Below, piece by piece: positions 29,301 through 37,088 of a stretch of DNA of 64,000 nt. The notes under the pieces were generated by a model that searched no databases, had not been told where the DNA came from, and saw nothing but the letters and a program-made list of their open reading frames with translations. Source of the DNA: Hermodice carunculata (taxonomy: Eukaryota; Annelida; Polychaeta; Eunicida; Amphinomidae); NCBI GenBank assembly GCA_964020975.1, contig OZ026620.1:79492579-79556578 (forward strand). Direction: 5' to 3'. Both the position numbers and the translations under genes were made by a program. Within the stretch, counting starts at the first letter, position 1, and every line of letters begins with the position of its first letter.

Positions 29301-32300
29301 GGGGGGAGTGTAAGGGCTTTTAGCCTGTCCTTTCCATCTGTAAATGCTTGTCCTAGCCATTTTCGTATAGTGCAATGCTTACAGGTACCAAAATTTGGCC
29401 ACCTGGGCCTTTGAAAACATCATAGAAAATGCTTGTGCAGGCCATATTTCCTATGATACTCGAAGACCTATAGATGTGTCAAACTTGGTGTGTGCATACT
29501 TGTTGAGAAAGACTGTGTCACATACCAAAATCAGGCCACCTCACTGTGGTACTCTAACTTTGTGGCATGCTTTGACATGGCCAACAGACAAACTTTACGG
29601 ACTTCAGGGCCGCCAACTAGTCATCAACAGAGCAACAAGACACCAGGTGTATTTGTTTTACCAATATGAAAACACACCAGGCAAGGGTCTGACAGCTTTT
29701 TAGCTCTGTAGGCCTAAGGTCGCAGAGCTTATGCAATCACTCGTGTCTATTTGTGGGTCCGTCTGTTGCATGTAACTTTTGCTTGCGAACGTAATGCAGT
29801 CCACAGGTTACAAGTTCGCCCCATACAACTTTCAGGACATATCAGGGGTATGAAAATCTGGGTTGAGTTTGATCTTGGTGGTGCCACCTGCAGCATTATG
29901 CTACGTATGGGTCAAAATGTGAAAATCTTGTGGCCACTCTTGCGTGCTTCATTTTTTATATGTAGATCATCATGTAATTTAGTGGATTGTGGAGGAGGTC
30001 AAAATTTTTGTTGTATTACTATGATACTTGCGACACCACCTGTAATGTGATGGAAATATTATGGGTCAAAATTGTGTTGAAAGATAACAAATTCCATATC
30101 TTGGAAAACAATTGATTTAGACATACCAAATGTGTAAGGTGTGCAGATCATTTAACTTTTCTTCGGCCATATTTACAGATTGACCACATGTGGACATAGT
30201 TGTATCATCTGCATACATACTTAGGCCAATCAACCATATGTTCACCACTGGTGAATTGGCGAATGGCTAGGGTGAGCCCAGTGTAGAATATGGATGACTA
30301 TGACCTAGTGTTTGCAGGTCACCAGGCTTGTAAAGTTGAGAGAAATGATTTGGGGATGTTAGGGCATACATGTAGCTGAGACATCAGTGGAGGAAAGAAT
30401 CTCTCCTCCCGATCAATATTTCACTTGTACTTTGCATTCCCAATCAAACCAGTAAACACCGTAGTCATGTTAGTTTACCCAACCTGCTCTTGGTTTGTTT
30501 CCAGTCTTTTTATTATGGTAATACATTACAAGACAACAGAGCACTAGTCCTGTGGGCCTCTTGTTTGAAGGATCTGTAGAGACAGTACAGTTCGTAGTCG
30601 GGCATCCTGAGGAACTGGTCATGACAGCCAGGGATAGCTTTAAAGGGAAAAAAAAGTTTCACCAACATGTCTTCCTTCATGGACGATTGATGTTTCTTAT
30701 AATTGATTCATGCAAATTAAAATTTTTGCACCTGTACATTTTATCTTGACAATAAGAGGAGACCAATAATGATTAGCAAACCAAGATACACTCTTGAAAT
30801 AAAGTCTATCTATATGACGTGTACAAAACCACTATTATACCCTTTTCTGGATTGCATTGGTCTTGGGAGGGCCACTGCATGTGTTACAATCTGTAATTTA
30901 TTCTGGTGACTTGACTGTTTGACGTCATCGTTGGCAGGAAGCGGAAATTTCGAGATGATCAAAGGCGGCGGGCAGCAGAACAGGAAGCAAATGACATTGA
31001 CATATCCATATTTGAAACCTCCGACCCCGTTCCAGAAGAATTCTCTGTGGTTGACCTCCATTCCAAGCCAGTTGAGCGAGAAACGCAGCATTCCCAGACC
31101 AAGCCACTTGTGTGGGAAACCAGCTATTTGCACTCCAAACCAGTCCAGCTGGAAACCAGGCATTTCCACACCAAGTCACTGCGGCAAGAAATACAGGAGT
31201 CTGACTCCAGTCCAGTGGTAGACACATACACACATGCAACTAGCAGATTAAAAGGTAAATACAGGAATCTGATGCCAGTGCAGTGATAGACATATACACA
31301 TGTGCTACTAGCAGGTTAAAAGGAATATGATGCTACTGCAGTGGTAGACATACATACTTGCTGGTAGAAGATTAAAAAGTAAATACAGGGGTATGAAGCC
31401 AGTCCAGTAGTAGGACACATACACACATGCAAGTGGAAGATTAAAAGCTTAATATCTGTACAGGAATCTGATGCCAGTCTAGTGGTAGACACATACATGT
31501 GCTAGTGGCAGATTAAAAGGTAAATACAGGAGTACCTTGTCAGTCCAGTGGTAGACACATAGTACACACATGTTAGTATCAGATTGAAAAGTAAATACAG
31601 GAATCTGATGTCAGTGTGGTGGTAGACATGTACATGTGTGCTACCGTCAGATTAAAAGGAGTATAATACCAGTGCAGTGGTAGACATACACACATGCTAG
31701 CAGGAAATGAACAGTAATCCATGAGTACAGTGCCAGTCTAGTGGTAGGTACACTTGCACCAGTGCCACACTATGTCAGCGCAGTGGCAGACCTGTCAAGT
31801 CTCCCAATTTGGACAGCATTTTCACAATTTACGCTGGTACTTCCAGCGTCCTGTTTGAGTTTTCAGTTAACTCCATTGATCTAAATGACATGACTTTTCA
31901 AAGAGCAGTAAAATTTTTACTCCATGCAGGGCATTGTATGGATGTACATTATAGCTTCACAGACAAAATATGTGGGAGGTAAAAGCATATTAAGATAATG
32001 TTACGACACATGCCCACACAACTAAAAACCATTGTCATATATATATGTATGTATGTGTGTATGTATGTGACTAAATATTCTTATTAGATGTATTCCTTTA
32101 ATAATTTGAATACAATTCCAGTCATGGGTATTTACTAGAACAGATGCTCCCCAGACCTATAAGGTGGCTTTGGCGTATTTCCACTGCAGTGTACATGTGT
32201 TGTCTCCCTGCAGTTTGTCCCCGCCTGCTTCCCACCACCGCGCTTTCCTGTCAGGCATGACGGCAGGCAAAGTTGGTTTGGAGCAATCTGCTGCAAACTG

Positions 32301-34684
32301 AAGGCCTGCTGCAATATGCTACAAATCACTGCCACAGATGGCCTCCCAATGCTGTGTTTTGCTAAAAAAAACAAAAAGTCCCAATTCAGCAGAACATTGT
32401 TATTAGTGTAGTGAACATGACATCATTAACATCCCAGGGTGCCTGGTAAACATTAAGACATTATTAGCATTTTATGCTGCCTGCTGAATTTGACGGAATG
32501 CTACCCAGATGTTCATCCATTTCAATTGGTTCCAGGTGACTATGCACACCACACAGTTGGCAGTGTGTGCAGTTTTCCAGTGTGCCTCCATTCTTTTACA
32601 GTGTTTATCACAGATACTTACTACATTTACTTCAAAATAAAATTACATGTACATGTATGTCTTTTTGCACTGCATTTTTGTATAGTGTTCTACAGATGAA
32701 TTTCATATATACAAGTGTACACATAGTAGGAGTTAATACAAAAGCATTTTCAGGTTTTTTGTTATATATAATACATACCTGCAATATGGTGCATGAATAG
32801 ATAATCTTACATGGCTGAGAGTGAGTTACTATTTTTCTCTCATGAGAGATCCTTGTTGGTGGAGAAAATCACTTTTGACCACAGGTCACGAGTGATTTTC
32901 CATGCCAACAATAATCCTGAGTAAGAGAAAATAGTAACTCACTCTAGATCTCCAGCCATGTAAGATTTTGTTTATTCGATGTTTAATTGGGTATTTATCT
33001 CAAAAAAATATGCCTGAGGCCTACTTTCAACACCAACCTGGTGAGCCATGTTTATTTATGTTTGTTAAACTTATTCTACTTCACATGTGACATCTAATCA
33101 AATGTCAATGCATCACATCACTGATGCAGGCGCATCACAATTAACTTGTAACAATGTTTAGGTCCTGTAATATACAGTGTATCACTACTTTTGAATTTCA
33201 CTCTAGAAAATGATACTTCACCCTCAAACGTAGAATAAAAATTGGTTTTACTCACTTAAATTAGTATCTTGTTGACTAGATCATTATTGGTTGTGCTGTT
33301 CTGCCATAAGTACAGTATGTGTACATGTTCTTGTGTATGTGTGACAGGGTCAGAATCGTCGGGTGAAGGCGATGATGAGGTGGATGTGGAACTGGAGTTG
33401 GAGGAACTACTGGCGCCACCTCCAAAGAAGCGCAGCATGATGATGTATGCAGATGAGGAGGAGGAACGGATACTGGCAAAGAGGTAGATCAACTTGCAGC
33501 TGTTTCAGTCATATTGTTCAGTGCATAACTGGACACTATTTCAAAGCATGTGGTGCCCTAATTTCTCGACCACAATGTTAACTCACATTGCCTGGTTGTT
33601 CCGTTCCAGATTAAGGGCATGATATACTTTAGGACTCTCATGTTTAATATCTGTCTATGGTTACGATCTCATACCCTAAAAAGTAAATATTTCCTGAAAG
33701 AAAACAGAACATCAAATTTGATTTTAGTACCAAATAAAAAATTTTAGTGTCGCTTCTTATGTAATTAACTGCAATTGAAAGTCTTAAATTTTGCATAAAA
33801 TTGAGAACAGCATTTTAAAAATAAAATTTATCAGATTAAGTTTATTGTGTGAAATTAAAGATGACATTACACTGTCTAAAACCGCATTTTTAATTTTTCA
33901 AAAAGGGCTTAGTTCTAATTTTACTGCTGTTTAAATTTCTGAAAATTATAAAATGTTAAATTTAAATATCCGGTAAATTTTGGAACTTAATTATGGTTTT
34001 GTCATTAGAAGTGTACTGTTTCATTTCCCACATCAGACAATAATATTTCCCGTTTTTGGTGTTTGTGCTTTTTTCTGCAAAAAGAAAAGGCAAAAAATTA
34101 AAGTTTTTTAATTAAGCAATGCAAATTCAATTTCTTAACATTTAGTTTCATTATTAGCTTAATCCAAATGTATAGTTTTAGAAAATATATAGTTTATATG
34201 ATCTGCAGTAAGAAGTCGAGTGTATATAGAACTTATTTAGAGCAAAGTAGCATTTTCTGTGTAGGGTGCTGTAAAAGCACGCCACGCCCTTAAATAAAGC
34301 TTCTGTTCATTCACTCAGTTGTTGAAGCACTCTCAGTCTTGTTCTTTAATGAGCTCTAATGATCATTCATAAACATACAAAAGATGATCAGCCATGCATA
34401 CCTAAAACAAAATGGACCAAACTTGAAGAGTTGCTTTGAGTTCTGTTAGTTCCAAAAGTCTTGAGAAACATGCTTTTTATGATTGCAGGAAAGCAGAACC
34501 AGAGTCAACATCAGCACTGGATGCCAGAAGTAGAATAGAGCGACGGAAGAGAGACCGCATGATAGGCCATCACGAGAGTCAACGCAGTAGCGTCAATGAC
34601 CTCAGGGCAAAACTGAACAAGGGTAGGCACAGAGATGGAGGCAGTTCCTTGCCTTCCCTGACCATTGAGGTGTCTCCAGATTGA
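8377..34684 (+). CDS. NCBP3: NCBP3, nuclear cap-binding protein subunit 3 (13 coding exons, joined)
   Basis: The spliced product is 705 residues (human about 620). In the known family, NCBP3 binds the m7G cap through an unusual RRM, partners NCBP1 and helps mRNA export from the nucleus. Seen here: an acidic N-terminus (1-60), then RRYTSKAGDFVTGID (about 72-86), the RRM-like region LRGVDDMSTKDVFQYF...EWIDDSSCNVVWLD (about 143-180) with the family's WLDD cap-binding signature as WIDD (168-171), a Lys-rich and Ser-rich linker (about 255-325), LFLRFANKADKK (about 448-460), the hallmark YYQKYGNPNFGG (470-481), KKRSMMMYADEEEE in exon 12, and a C-terminal LPSLTIEVSPD matching the vertebrate tail. 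Every exon junction is GT-AG with matching phase. The ATG at 8377 has A at -3 and G at +4. Introns hold many MITEs and tandem arrays. Complete and apparently functional. Confidence 0.95.
8584..10400. other. NCBP3 intron 1, first part: nothing recognised
   Basis: AT-rich intron sequence with no exon, RNA gene or repeat boundary that I can support. Confidence 0.5.
11128..11306. mobile_element. MITE, TA-flanked, CAGTAGTCCC termini (family A)
   Basis: Begins CAGTAGTCCCTCCTTTGAG and ends with its near reverse complement (CAAAGGAGGGACTACTG), flanked on both sides by TA. The inner sequence also folds on itself. Termini and TA duplication fit a Tc1/mariner (pogo-Tigger) non-autonomous element. Inserted in a satellite unit. 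Confidence 0.85.
11434..11744. mobile_element. hAT-like MITE in satellite unit
   Basis: Interrupts a satellite unit, starts CAGGATG and ends TCCTG, with near-matching flanks TCTGT/TCTAT. Inside are paired 'acaagtg' and 'cacttgtcc' motifs. The hAT assignment rests on the CAGG/CCTG ends only. Confidence 0.5.
11870..12033. mobile_element. hAT-like MITE in satellite unit
   Basis: Starts CAGGGCTAGAAATAGGG and ends TTATTTCTAGCACTG, with CTCTA directly repeated on both sides (11865-11869 and 12034-12038). It splits a satellite unit cleanly. The interior has 'gacaagt'/'cttgtcc' arms like the neighbouring insertion. Confidence 0.7.
12425..12487 (+). CDS. NCBP3: NCBP3 coding exon 2
   Basis: Encodes ETRRYTSKAGDFVTGIDINSE, one of the most conserved NCBP3 blocks (human RRYENKAGSFITGID). 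Acceptor ttcag at 12420-12424, donor GAG|GTGAGT, phase 0 on both sides. Confidence 0.95.
12860..13617. repeat. 33-bp tandem array (~23 units) with 163-bp higher-order repeat
   Basis: The unit 'gtaaactgatgagtgttctgc' plus a variable 12-base part repeats every 33 bases. One unit type lacks 2 bases ('gatgagttctgc'), and that type recurs at 13181, 13344 and 13507, giving a 163-base higher-order period (five units minus 2). The array stops about 24 bases before NCBP3 exon 3. Because 33 is divisible by three, long repetitive open frames appear on the minus strand; these are artefacts. Confidence 0.95.
13641..13738 (+). CDS. NCBP3: NCBP3 coding exon 3
   Basis: Encodes EVKEQKAQRAKRFGLEASRR and onward. 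The acceptor ttccag lies only about 24 bases after the end of a 33-bp tandem array. The exon ends in phase 2 (AG carried to exon 4). Confidence 0.95.
14293..14535. mobile_element. MITE in NCBP3 intron 3
   Basis: Inverted termini GATGGTTCAACATT (14293) and AATGTTGAACCATC (ending 14534), with further inner pairing (TTAGTACTTA/TAAGTACTAA). No coding capacity. Superfamily unknown. Confidence 0.75.
14848..14999 (+). CDS. NCBP3: NCBP3 coding exon 4 (RRM-like core, WIDD motif)
   Basis: Encodes LGIRDIETGERGIRPEAIHL and GVDDMSTKDVFQYFQEF through EWIDDSS. The donor is T|GTAAAT; the carried T plus GC from exon 5 makes the Cys of SSCNVVW. Confidence 0.95.
15002..16724. other. NCBP3 intron 4: no gene seen
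   Basis: A segment at about 16170-16225 ('gtcaaacccttgctttgtgg' and onward) recurs with changes at about 20520-20555 in intron 6, so it belongs to a dispersed repeat. Otherwise nothing recognised. Confidence 0.45.
16725..16856 (+). CDS. NCBP3: NCBP3 coding exon 5
   Basis: Encodes CNVVWLDHVTAARAMLKLSV followed by a Gln/Pro-rich stretch. It completes the RRM-like fold. Ends ACTG|GTAGGT with one base carried. Confidence 0.93.
16932..17110. mobile_element. MITE family A copy, TA-flanked
   Basis: Begins CAGTGGTCCCTGTCTTGAG and ends TACTACTG, with TA on both sides. Its interior ('ggtggtctttcattagaggt') matches the copies at 11128 and 28646. Lies in NCBP3 intron 5. Confidence 0.82.
17680..18069 (+). 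CDS. NCBP3: NCBP3 coding exon 6 (basic and poly-Ser linker)
   Basis: A 390-base exon encoding DEPVKESCAEAF, a Lys/Arg-rich segment (KKDRPRKKKKERSPKRKRK) and about 50 residues of mostly Ser, Gly and Asp (about 277-325). Human NCBP3 has a shorter acidic linker at this place. Low complexity suggests a disordered, possibly phosphorylated spacer. Donor ACAA|GTAAAT. Confidence 0.9.
18070..19700. other. NCBP3 intron 6, first part: no gene seen
   Basis: Contains a T-run near 18291 and a 'gggcaag'/'cttgccc' hairpin near 18851-18890. No exon or named element recognised. Confidence 0.4.
19705..20200. repeat. 248-bp tandem duplication
   Basis: The block with 'accacatggccaaagcagct' at 19711 recurs at 19959, and 'ctacgatgtaccgatagcat' recurs about 248 bases apart (about 19862 and 20111). 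About two units with few differences, implying a recent duplication. Confidence 0.85.
20718..22050. mobile_element. 1.3-kb non-autonomous element with TAGTCCCCCGC termini and DR2 motifs
   Basis: Left end TAGTCCCCCGC (20718) and right end GCGGGGGACTA (to 22050) are inverted. The inside has (TCCG)n near 20761-20806, repeated 'gtccgggccatat' phrases and four copies of AGGTCACTAGGTCA. There is no coding capacity. Superfamily not assigned. Confidence 0.7.
20906..21850 (+). promoter_or_regulatory. four DR2 nuclear-receptor-like motifs
   Basis: AGGTCACTAGGTCA (two AGGTCA half sites, two-base spacer) occurs at 20906-20919, 21053-21066, 21691-21704 and 21837-21850, all in one orientation inside the element. 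The motif fits a retinoic-acid-receptor type DR2. Function is not shown. Confidence 0.4.
22051..22673. other. NCBP3 intron 6, last part: nothing recognised
   Basis: Holds a T-homopolymer near 22450-22470; otherwise no feature seen. Confidence 0.45.
22674..22801 (+). CDS. NCBP3: NCBP3 coding exon 7 (Lys/Glu-rich)
   Basis: Encodes KKDEEKKVRGKKKLRRKKKP followed by an acidic EEEMEEEAAGTK. Acceptor gtgcag, donor AAG|GTAGGA, ending phase 0. The basic run is a plausible nuclear localisation signal. Confidence 0.88.
23980..24150. mobile_element. MITE, TA-flanked, TTATAA-type termini (family B)
   Basis: Starts CAGTCAAACCTCATCATGAC and ends ATTATAACGAGTTTTCACTG with TA on both sides. It shares its interior (gatatgcgacat, aataacacaaatttt) with the copies at 27642 and 39171. 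Fits a pogo/Tigger-type MITE. Confidence 0.82.
24484..24695. mobile_element. MITE family C (TACTGCAAATTGC termini)
   Basis: Inverted ends TACTGCAAATTGC and GCAATTTACAGTA surround AT-rich sequence with alternating 'tttcac' motifs. A second copy, about 220 bases, lies at 61741-61961. Confidence 0.75.
24730..25190. repeat. fragment of a dispersed element ending GGGCCTCTTGT
   Basis: Shares 'gggtcaaaat.tgaaaat.ttgtg' and 'taatttgccagaaattatg' type blocks with 29697-30566 and 40265-41370. It ends at GGGCCTCTTGT, a terminal string also seen near 25460 and 30560. Confidence 0.6.
25943..26078. mobile_element. hAT-like MITE just upstream of NCBP3 exon 8
   Basis: Begins CAGGGCCGGAATTTCG and ends CGAAATTCTGGCCCTG, a nearly perfect 16-base inverted repeat of hAT type (CAGGG...CCCTG). 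It ends 64 bases before exon 8. Confidence 0.75.
26142..26340 (+). CDS. NCBP3: NCBP3 coding exon 8
   Basis: Encodes EDGTPSDSTGKPPAQTATPS through PAPKSKQLFLRFANK, whose end matches human NRLFMRFATK. Acceptor tgtgcag, donor AAAG|GTGAGA. Confidence 0.93.
27642..27815. mobile_element. MITE family B copy, TA-flanked
   Basis: Starts CAGTGAATACTCGTTATAAT and ends ATTATAATAAGGTTTCACTG, TA on both sides. In NCBP3 intron 8. Confidence 0.85.
28063..28134 (+). CDS. NCBP3: NCBP3 coding exon 9 (YGNPNFGG block)
   Basis: Encodes ADKKVPGAEKRSKYYQKYGN then PNFGG, nearly identical to the human YYMKYGNPNYGG block. Acceptor tttcag, donor GGAG|GTAAGC. Confidence 0.95.
28519..28546 (+). CDS. NCBP3: NCBP3 coding exon 10 (28-bp microexon)
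   Basis: Encodes only GTKGLLSSS, equivalent to human GGMKGILSNS. Acceptor ccttgcag, donor CAG|GTAGGT. The phases fit both neighbours (one base in, two out), so this short exon is needed to keep the frame. Confidence 0.88.
28646..28821. mobile_element. MITE family A copy, TA-flanked
   Basis: Starts CAGTGGTCCCTGTCTTGAC and ends GGTCCCACTG, TA on both sides. It lies 99 bases after NCBP3 microexon 10. Confidence 0.83.
29697..30566. mobile_element. ~870-bp non-autonomous element with a 5' terminal hairpin
   Basis: Begins near TTTTTAGCTCTG with a short hairpin (agctctg...cagagct) and ends GGGCCTCTTGTTT. Related blocks occur at 24730-25190 and, inverted, at 40265-41370, where the hairpin end is at about 41330-41365. 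No transposase is seen. Confidence 0.55.
30938..31254 (+). CDS. NCBP3: NCBP3 coding exon 11 with internal 12-residue repeats
   Basis: Encodes RKRKFRDDQRRRAAEQEAND (human WKRRYHSRR region) and SIFETSDPVPEEFSVVDL. Then come four tandem 12-residue units beginning SKPVERE, TKPLVWE, SKPVQLE and TKSLRQE. The last about 58 bases of the exon are the first unit of a minisatellite that continues into intron 11. Donor AAAAG|GTAAAT. Confidence 0.9.
31197..31770 (+). repeat. NCBP3: minisatellite born from the end of NCBP3 exon 11 (60-70 bp, ~9 units)
   Basis: Units of the form 'tctgatgccagtgcagtgg' + 'tagacacatacacatgcta' + 'agattaaaaggtaaatacag' repeat from inside exon 11 into intron 11. The first unit is coding (SDSSPVVDTYTHATSRLK). 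Several later units keep both an acceptor-like 'acag' and a donor-like 'gtaaat', so they resemble decayed exon copies. Confidence 0.85.
32803..32967. mobile_element. MITE hairpin in NCBP3 intron 11
   Basis: Arms AATCTTACATGGCTGAGAG and its near reverse complement (CCAGCCATGTAAGATT) enclose a second internal inverted pair ('gagagtgagttactattttt' against 'aaaatagtaactcactct'). Confidence 0.8.
33348..33483 (+). CDS. NCBP3: NCBP3 coding exon 12
   Basis: Encodes GSESSGEGDDEVDVELELEE then LLAPPPKKRSMMMYADEEEE, matching human MDYDLELKMI...PKKSMKMTMYADE. Acceptor tgacag, donor GAG|GTAGAT. Confidence 0.95.
33484..34488. other. NCBP3 intron 12: nothing recognised
   Basis: AT-rich, with no exon, RNA or clear repeat. 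Confidence 0.5.
34489..34684 (+). CDS. NCBP3: NCBP3 coding exon 13 (last, with stop)
   Basis: Encodes KAEPESTSALDARSRIERRK and a terminal LPSLTIEVSPD followed by TGA at 34682-34684. Vertebrate NCBP3 ends in a very similar LPSLQIEVS tail. The exon is shorter than the vertebrate C-terminal region: the repeated R-x-R-LG blocks of human NCBP3 are reduced here. Confidence 0.93.
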
Positions 34685-35182
34685 ATCACGGTGCTTGTAG
34701 AAACTCTGTTAGAGCAGAGGAACATTGTGAGGAACCAAGAGGAGCCTTCCACTTCTACTATGCCATACTCCACTCAGGGCACAATTCCCTTACTACAACT
34801 GCTGCCATCTGGTGGTGGAGACAGCGACATTATGTAGGCCTGTGCTGTGTGATCCAACCACTCCCATGAAAATGAGCTTGCTTTCATGGACTTCCACCTT
34901 TAAGGCATCACAAAGACCCGATGTGCTGTGAAAATTACTTGGCTTTTGTGGCCCCTGGGCCCCACAGGCCATGATGCCCCATGCAATACACACCTCAGTC
35001 ATGAGCACAAGGTACCCTCCAGCCTTAATGAGACCTTGTTTTCTCCTATGTTTGAAGCTTATCCTGATTGGGTTATCCTGCACGGGTATGAAGGATAAGG
35101 TTTTAATTGTAGTTTTTCATTTCATTTGTCTCTCATTGGTTTCAAGTAACAGACAAACCAATGAGAGGCCATGGTGCATTTT

Positions 35183-35188
35183 AATAAA
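35183..35188 (+). promoter_or_regulatory. NCBP3: probable NCBP3 poly-A signal
   Basis: AATAAA, about 500 bases after the NCBP3 stop, the first canonical signal in the right orientation. A later AATAAA at 36318 lies inside a MITE and is less likely. Confidence 0.5.
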
Positions 35189-35296
35189 ATACCAACTCTT
35201 CCCAATTTCAAACTGCCTTCTTTAGTAAACTTATTTCTCTGATAGAACTTCGATTTTGTGTGTATTTGCCATTTTTAGACATGGGAGAAAGAAAAT

Positions 35297-35428
35297 CCAG
35301 TATGGGTGGCCCACTGGCGATTACGTTGGATTTTCATGTTTTTGATTGGCAGAGCCTGGTGAAAACATGAGAATCCAACAACTTTTGATCCCAACGTTCC
35401 TCAGTGGGCTACCCATACTGGACTCTCT
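35297..35428. mobile_element. short inverted-repeat element (MITE-like)
   Basis: 'atccagtatgggtggcccac' near 35297 pairs with 'gtgggctacccatactggac' near 35405, with inner pairing 'ggattttcatgtttt'/'aaaacatgagaatcc'. Confidence 0.7.
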
Positions 35429-36183
35429 AGATCTTGCAGATGCTCACATGTGAGAGTGAATTATCTGGTCACCTACGACTTTGTGATCAGACCAGCAACA
35501 TCACTGCAGCCATCATTCTTGTTCTGTTCGTTTGGATAAGCAGATCATTTTCCTATTTTGTTGCTGTTCAATGCCAGAATATCAAGCCAATATCTATTTT
35601 AGCAAACAGACATTATTGTTTCCGTAGATCATAAAATCATTTTTGGAACCTTCCACTGAATGCTATTAATTATCGTGTCATCAGATGTAGTCCTTTCAAA
35701 AGCATCTTGATCTTGTCTGATGCGTACATGCACACGTATCCTTGGTTTCAGTTCATGGTGAGATATGTCTTGAATGAGGGAACAGGTCTTGAAACACGAG
35801 GTGCAGATGATGTATGAAGCAGACCTCGTTGCAGAGGAAGCTTTAAACTGCCATAGATTTCTTGAAAGCAAGGTCAGTTTTATGCAGCATGTAGTGCCTA
35901 CAGAACCACCCTTAAATTGTATTGGAATGATGTGATCAGAAGAGTATATCATGACCAGCGTCAAGGAGATTATCAGAAGTACAGAACATGTTAGGTTGAG
36001 TGCACAAAGGTCAAGCAGCAGGTGTAACCAAAGGAGGTACACCATAGCTGGTCATGCAGGGTGATCAGTGTGTGTCTGATCATGCTGTGTGATAAGTGTT
36101 TGTTGGACCTTCATAAGGTGTCCTTCTCCCCTGCCCGCCCCCCCCCCCCCTTCAAACGCATTCGGCACCCAAACTGTAGTTAA

Positions 36184-36412
36184 CCCTTAAAGGGCTGATG
36201 TAAGATTGAGTCAACAGCTTTCCTCAGGACACTGTGCTGCAATGCATGCAAAGTGTCCCGAGGAAAGCTGTTGACCAAGACTACTTTTTGCTTTAGACTA
36301 GGCTTGCTGGTATTTGAATAAAAGGTATCTTCATGAGGAATTTGAATCTTTTAACTGTTATATGTTTAACGGTATGTGAAAACAACTATAGCAGTGATAA
36401 GCACTTTAGGGG
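36184..36412. mobile_element. piggyBac-like MITE copy 1 (TTAA-flanked)
   Basis: TTAA at 36180-36183 and 36413-36416 flanks an element starting CCCTTAAAGG and ending CTTTAGGG(G). An internal hairpin has arms 'gtcaacagctttcctc' and 'gaggaaagctgttgac'. TTAA targets and CCC(T)...GGG ends fit piggyBac. Confidence 0.75.
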
Positions 36413-36848
36413 TTAACGACCGTTTCCTCTGTAATATCCTGTGCTGCAAGTAACCTGTGGGGTAGGTGTCATTGTGGTTGTACCTGCTCTTTCAGACCAC
36501 CCCTACTGCCACTGAAAATGTCCTATGCAGTGATACGTGCTATTTAAGACCACCCGTCCTGCCCGCAAAAAGTGGTCTTATACCGCAGGTTGTCTGAAAA
36601 TGGCTCGTAAAAAGTAGAATTGAAATGCAATGTGTTTTCTAGATATGTGTCAAGAAAATGTGCAGTGAGCAAAGTAATTTGGTAAATTGGACCTTTACAT
36701 CCATGTATACACAGGCATGCCAAGGACCTCTATGGACAAAGAATTATCTTGACATCACAACTTGCAGGTTTACCATCTGACTTTGGTGCCAGCTGTGGAA
36801 TGGTACCGGAGCCACACCACGGAAAGCACCTGACCTGGCCTTCATTAA

Positions 36849-37084
36849 CCCTTTCCCCCTTGAGTTTTGACTGAGTCAACAGCTTTCCTTGGCATGGGTT
36901 GGGCACTTAGTTAGTGCCCAACCCATGCCAAGGAAAGCTGTTGACCTGGGGCACGTGATCTTGATAGGTCTCATCTGCAATTCTCAGTCAAACTGTTTTT
37001 CATCACTGTTGAAATTAGTTGAAAACGCTGAAGCAGATGACATTTGACCACCAGCCGGTTCTGGTCGGTTTAAGGGGGAAAGGG
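36849..37084. mobile_element. piggyBac-like MITE copy 2 (TTAA-flanked)
   Basis: TTAA at 36845-36848 and 37085-37088 flanks an element starting CCCTTTCCCCCTTGAG and ending TTTAAGGGGGAAAGGG. It has an internal perfect hairpin with arms of about 33 bases that share GTCAACAGCTTTCC with copy 1 but differ toward the loop. Confidence 0.85.
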
Positions 37085-37088
37085 TTAA

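Noticed and set aside
35629-36045. 138-residue minus-strand frame downstream of NCBP3
   Set aside because: No recognisable domain, splice partner or promoter; likely chance.
36865-36950. microRNA precursor
   Set aside because: The hairpin lies inside a TTAA-flanked MITE with a sister copy nearby; the element explains the fold.
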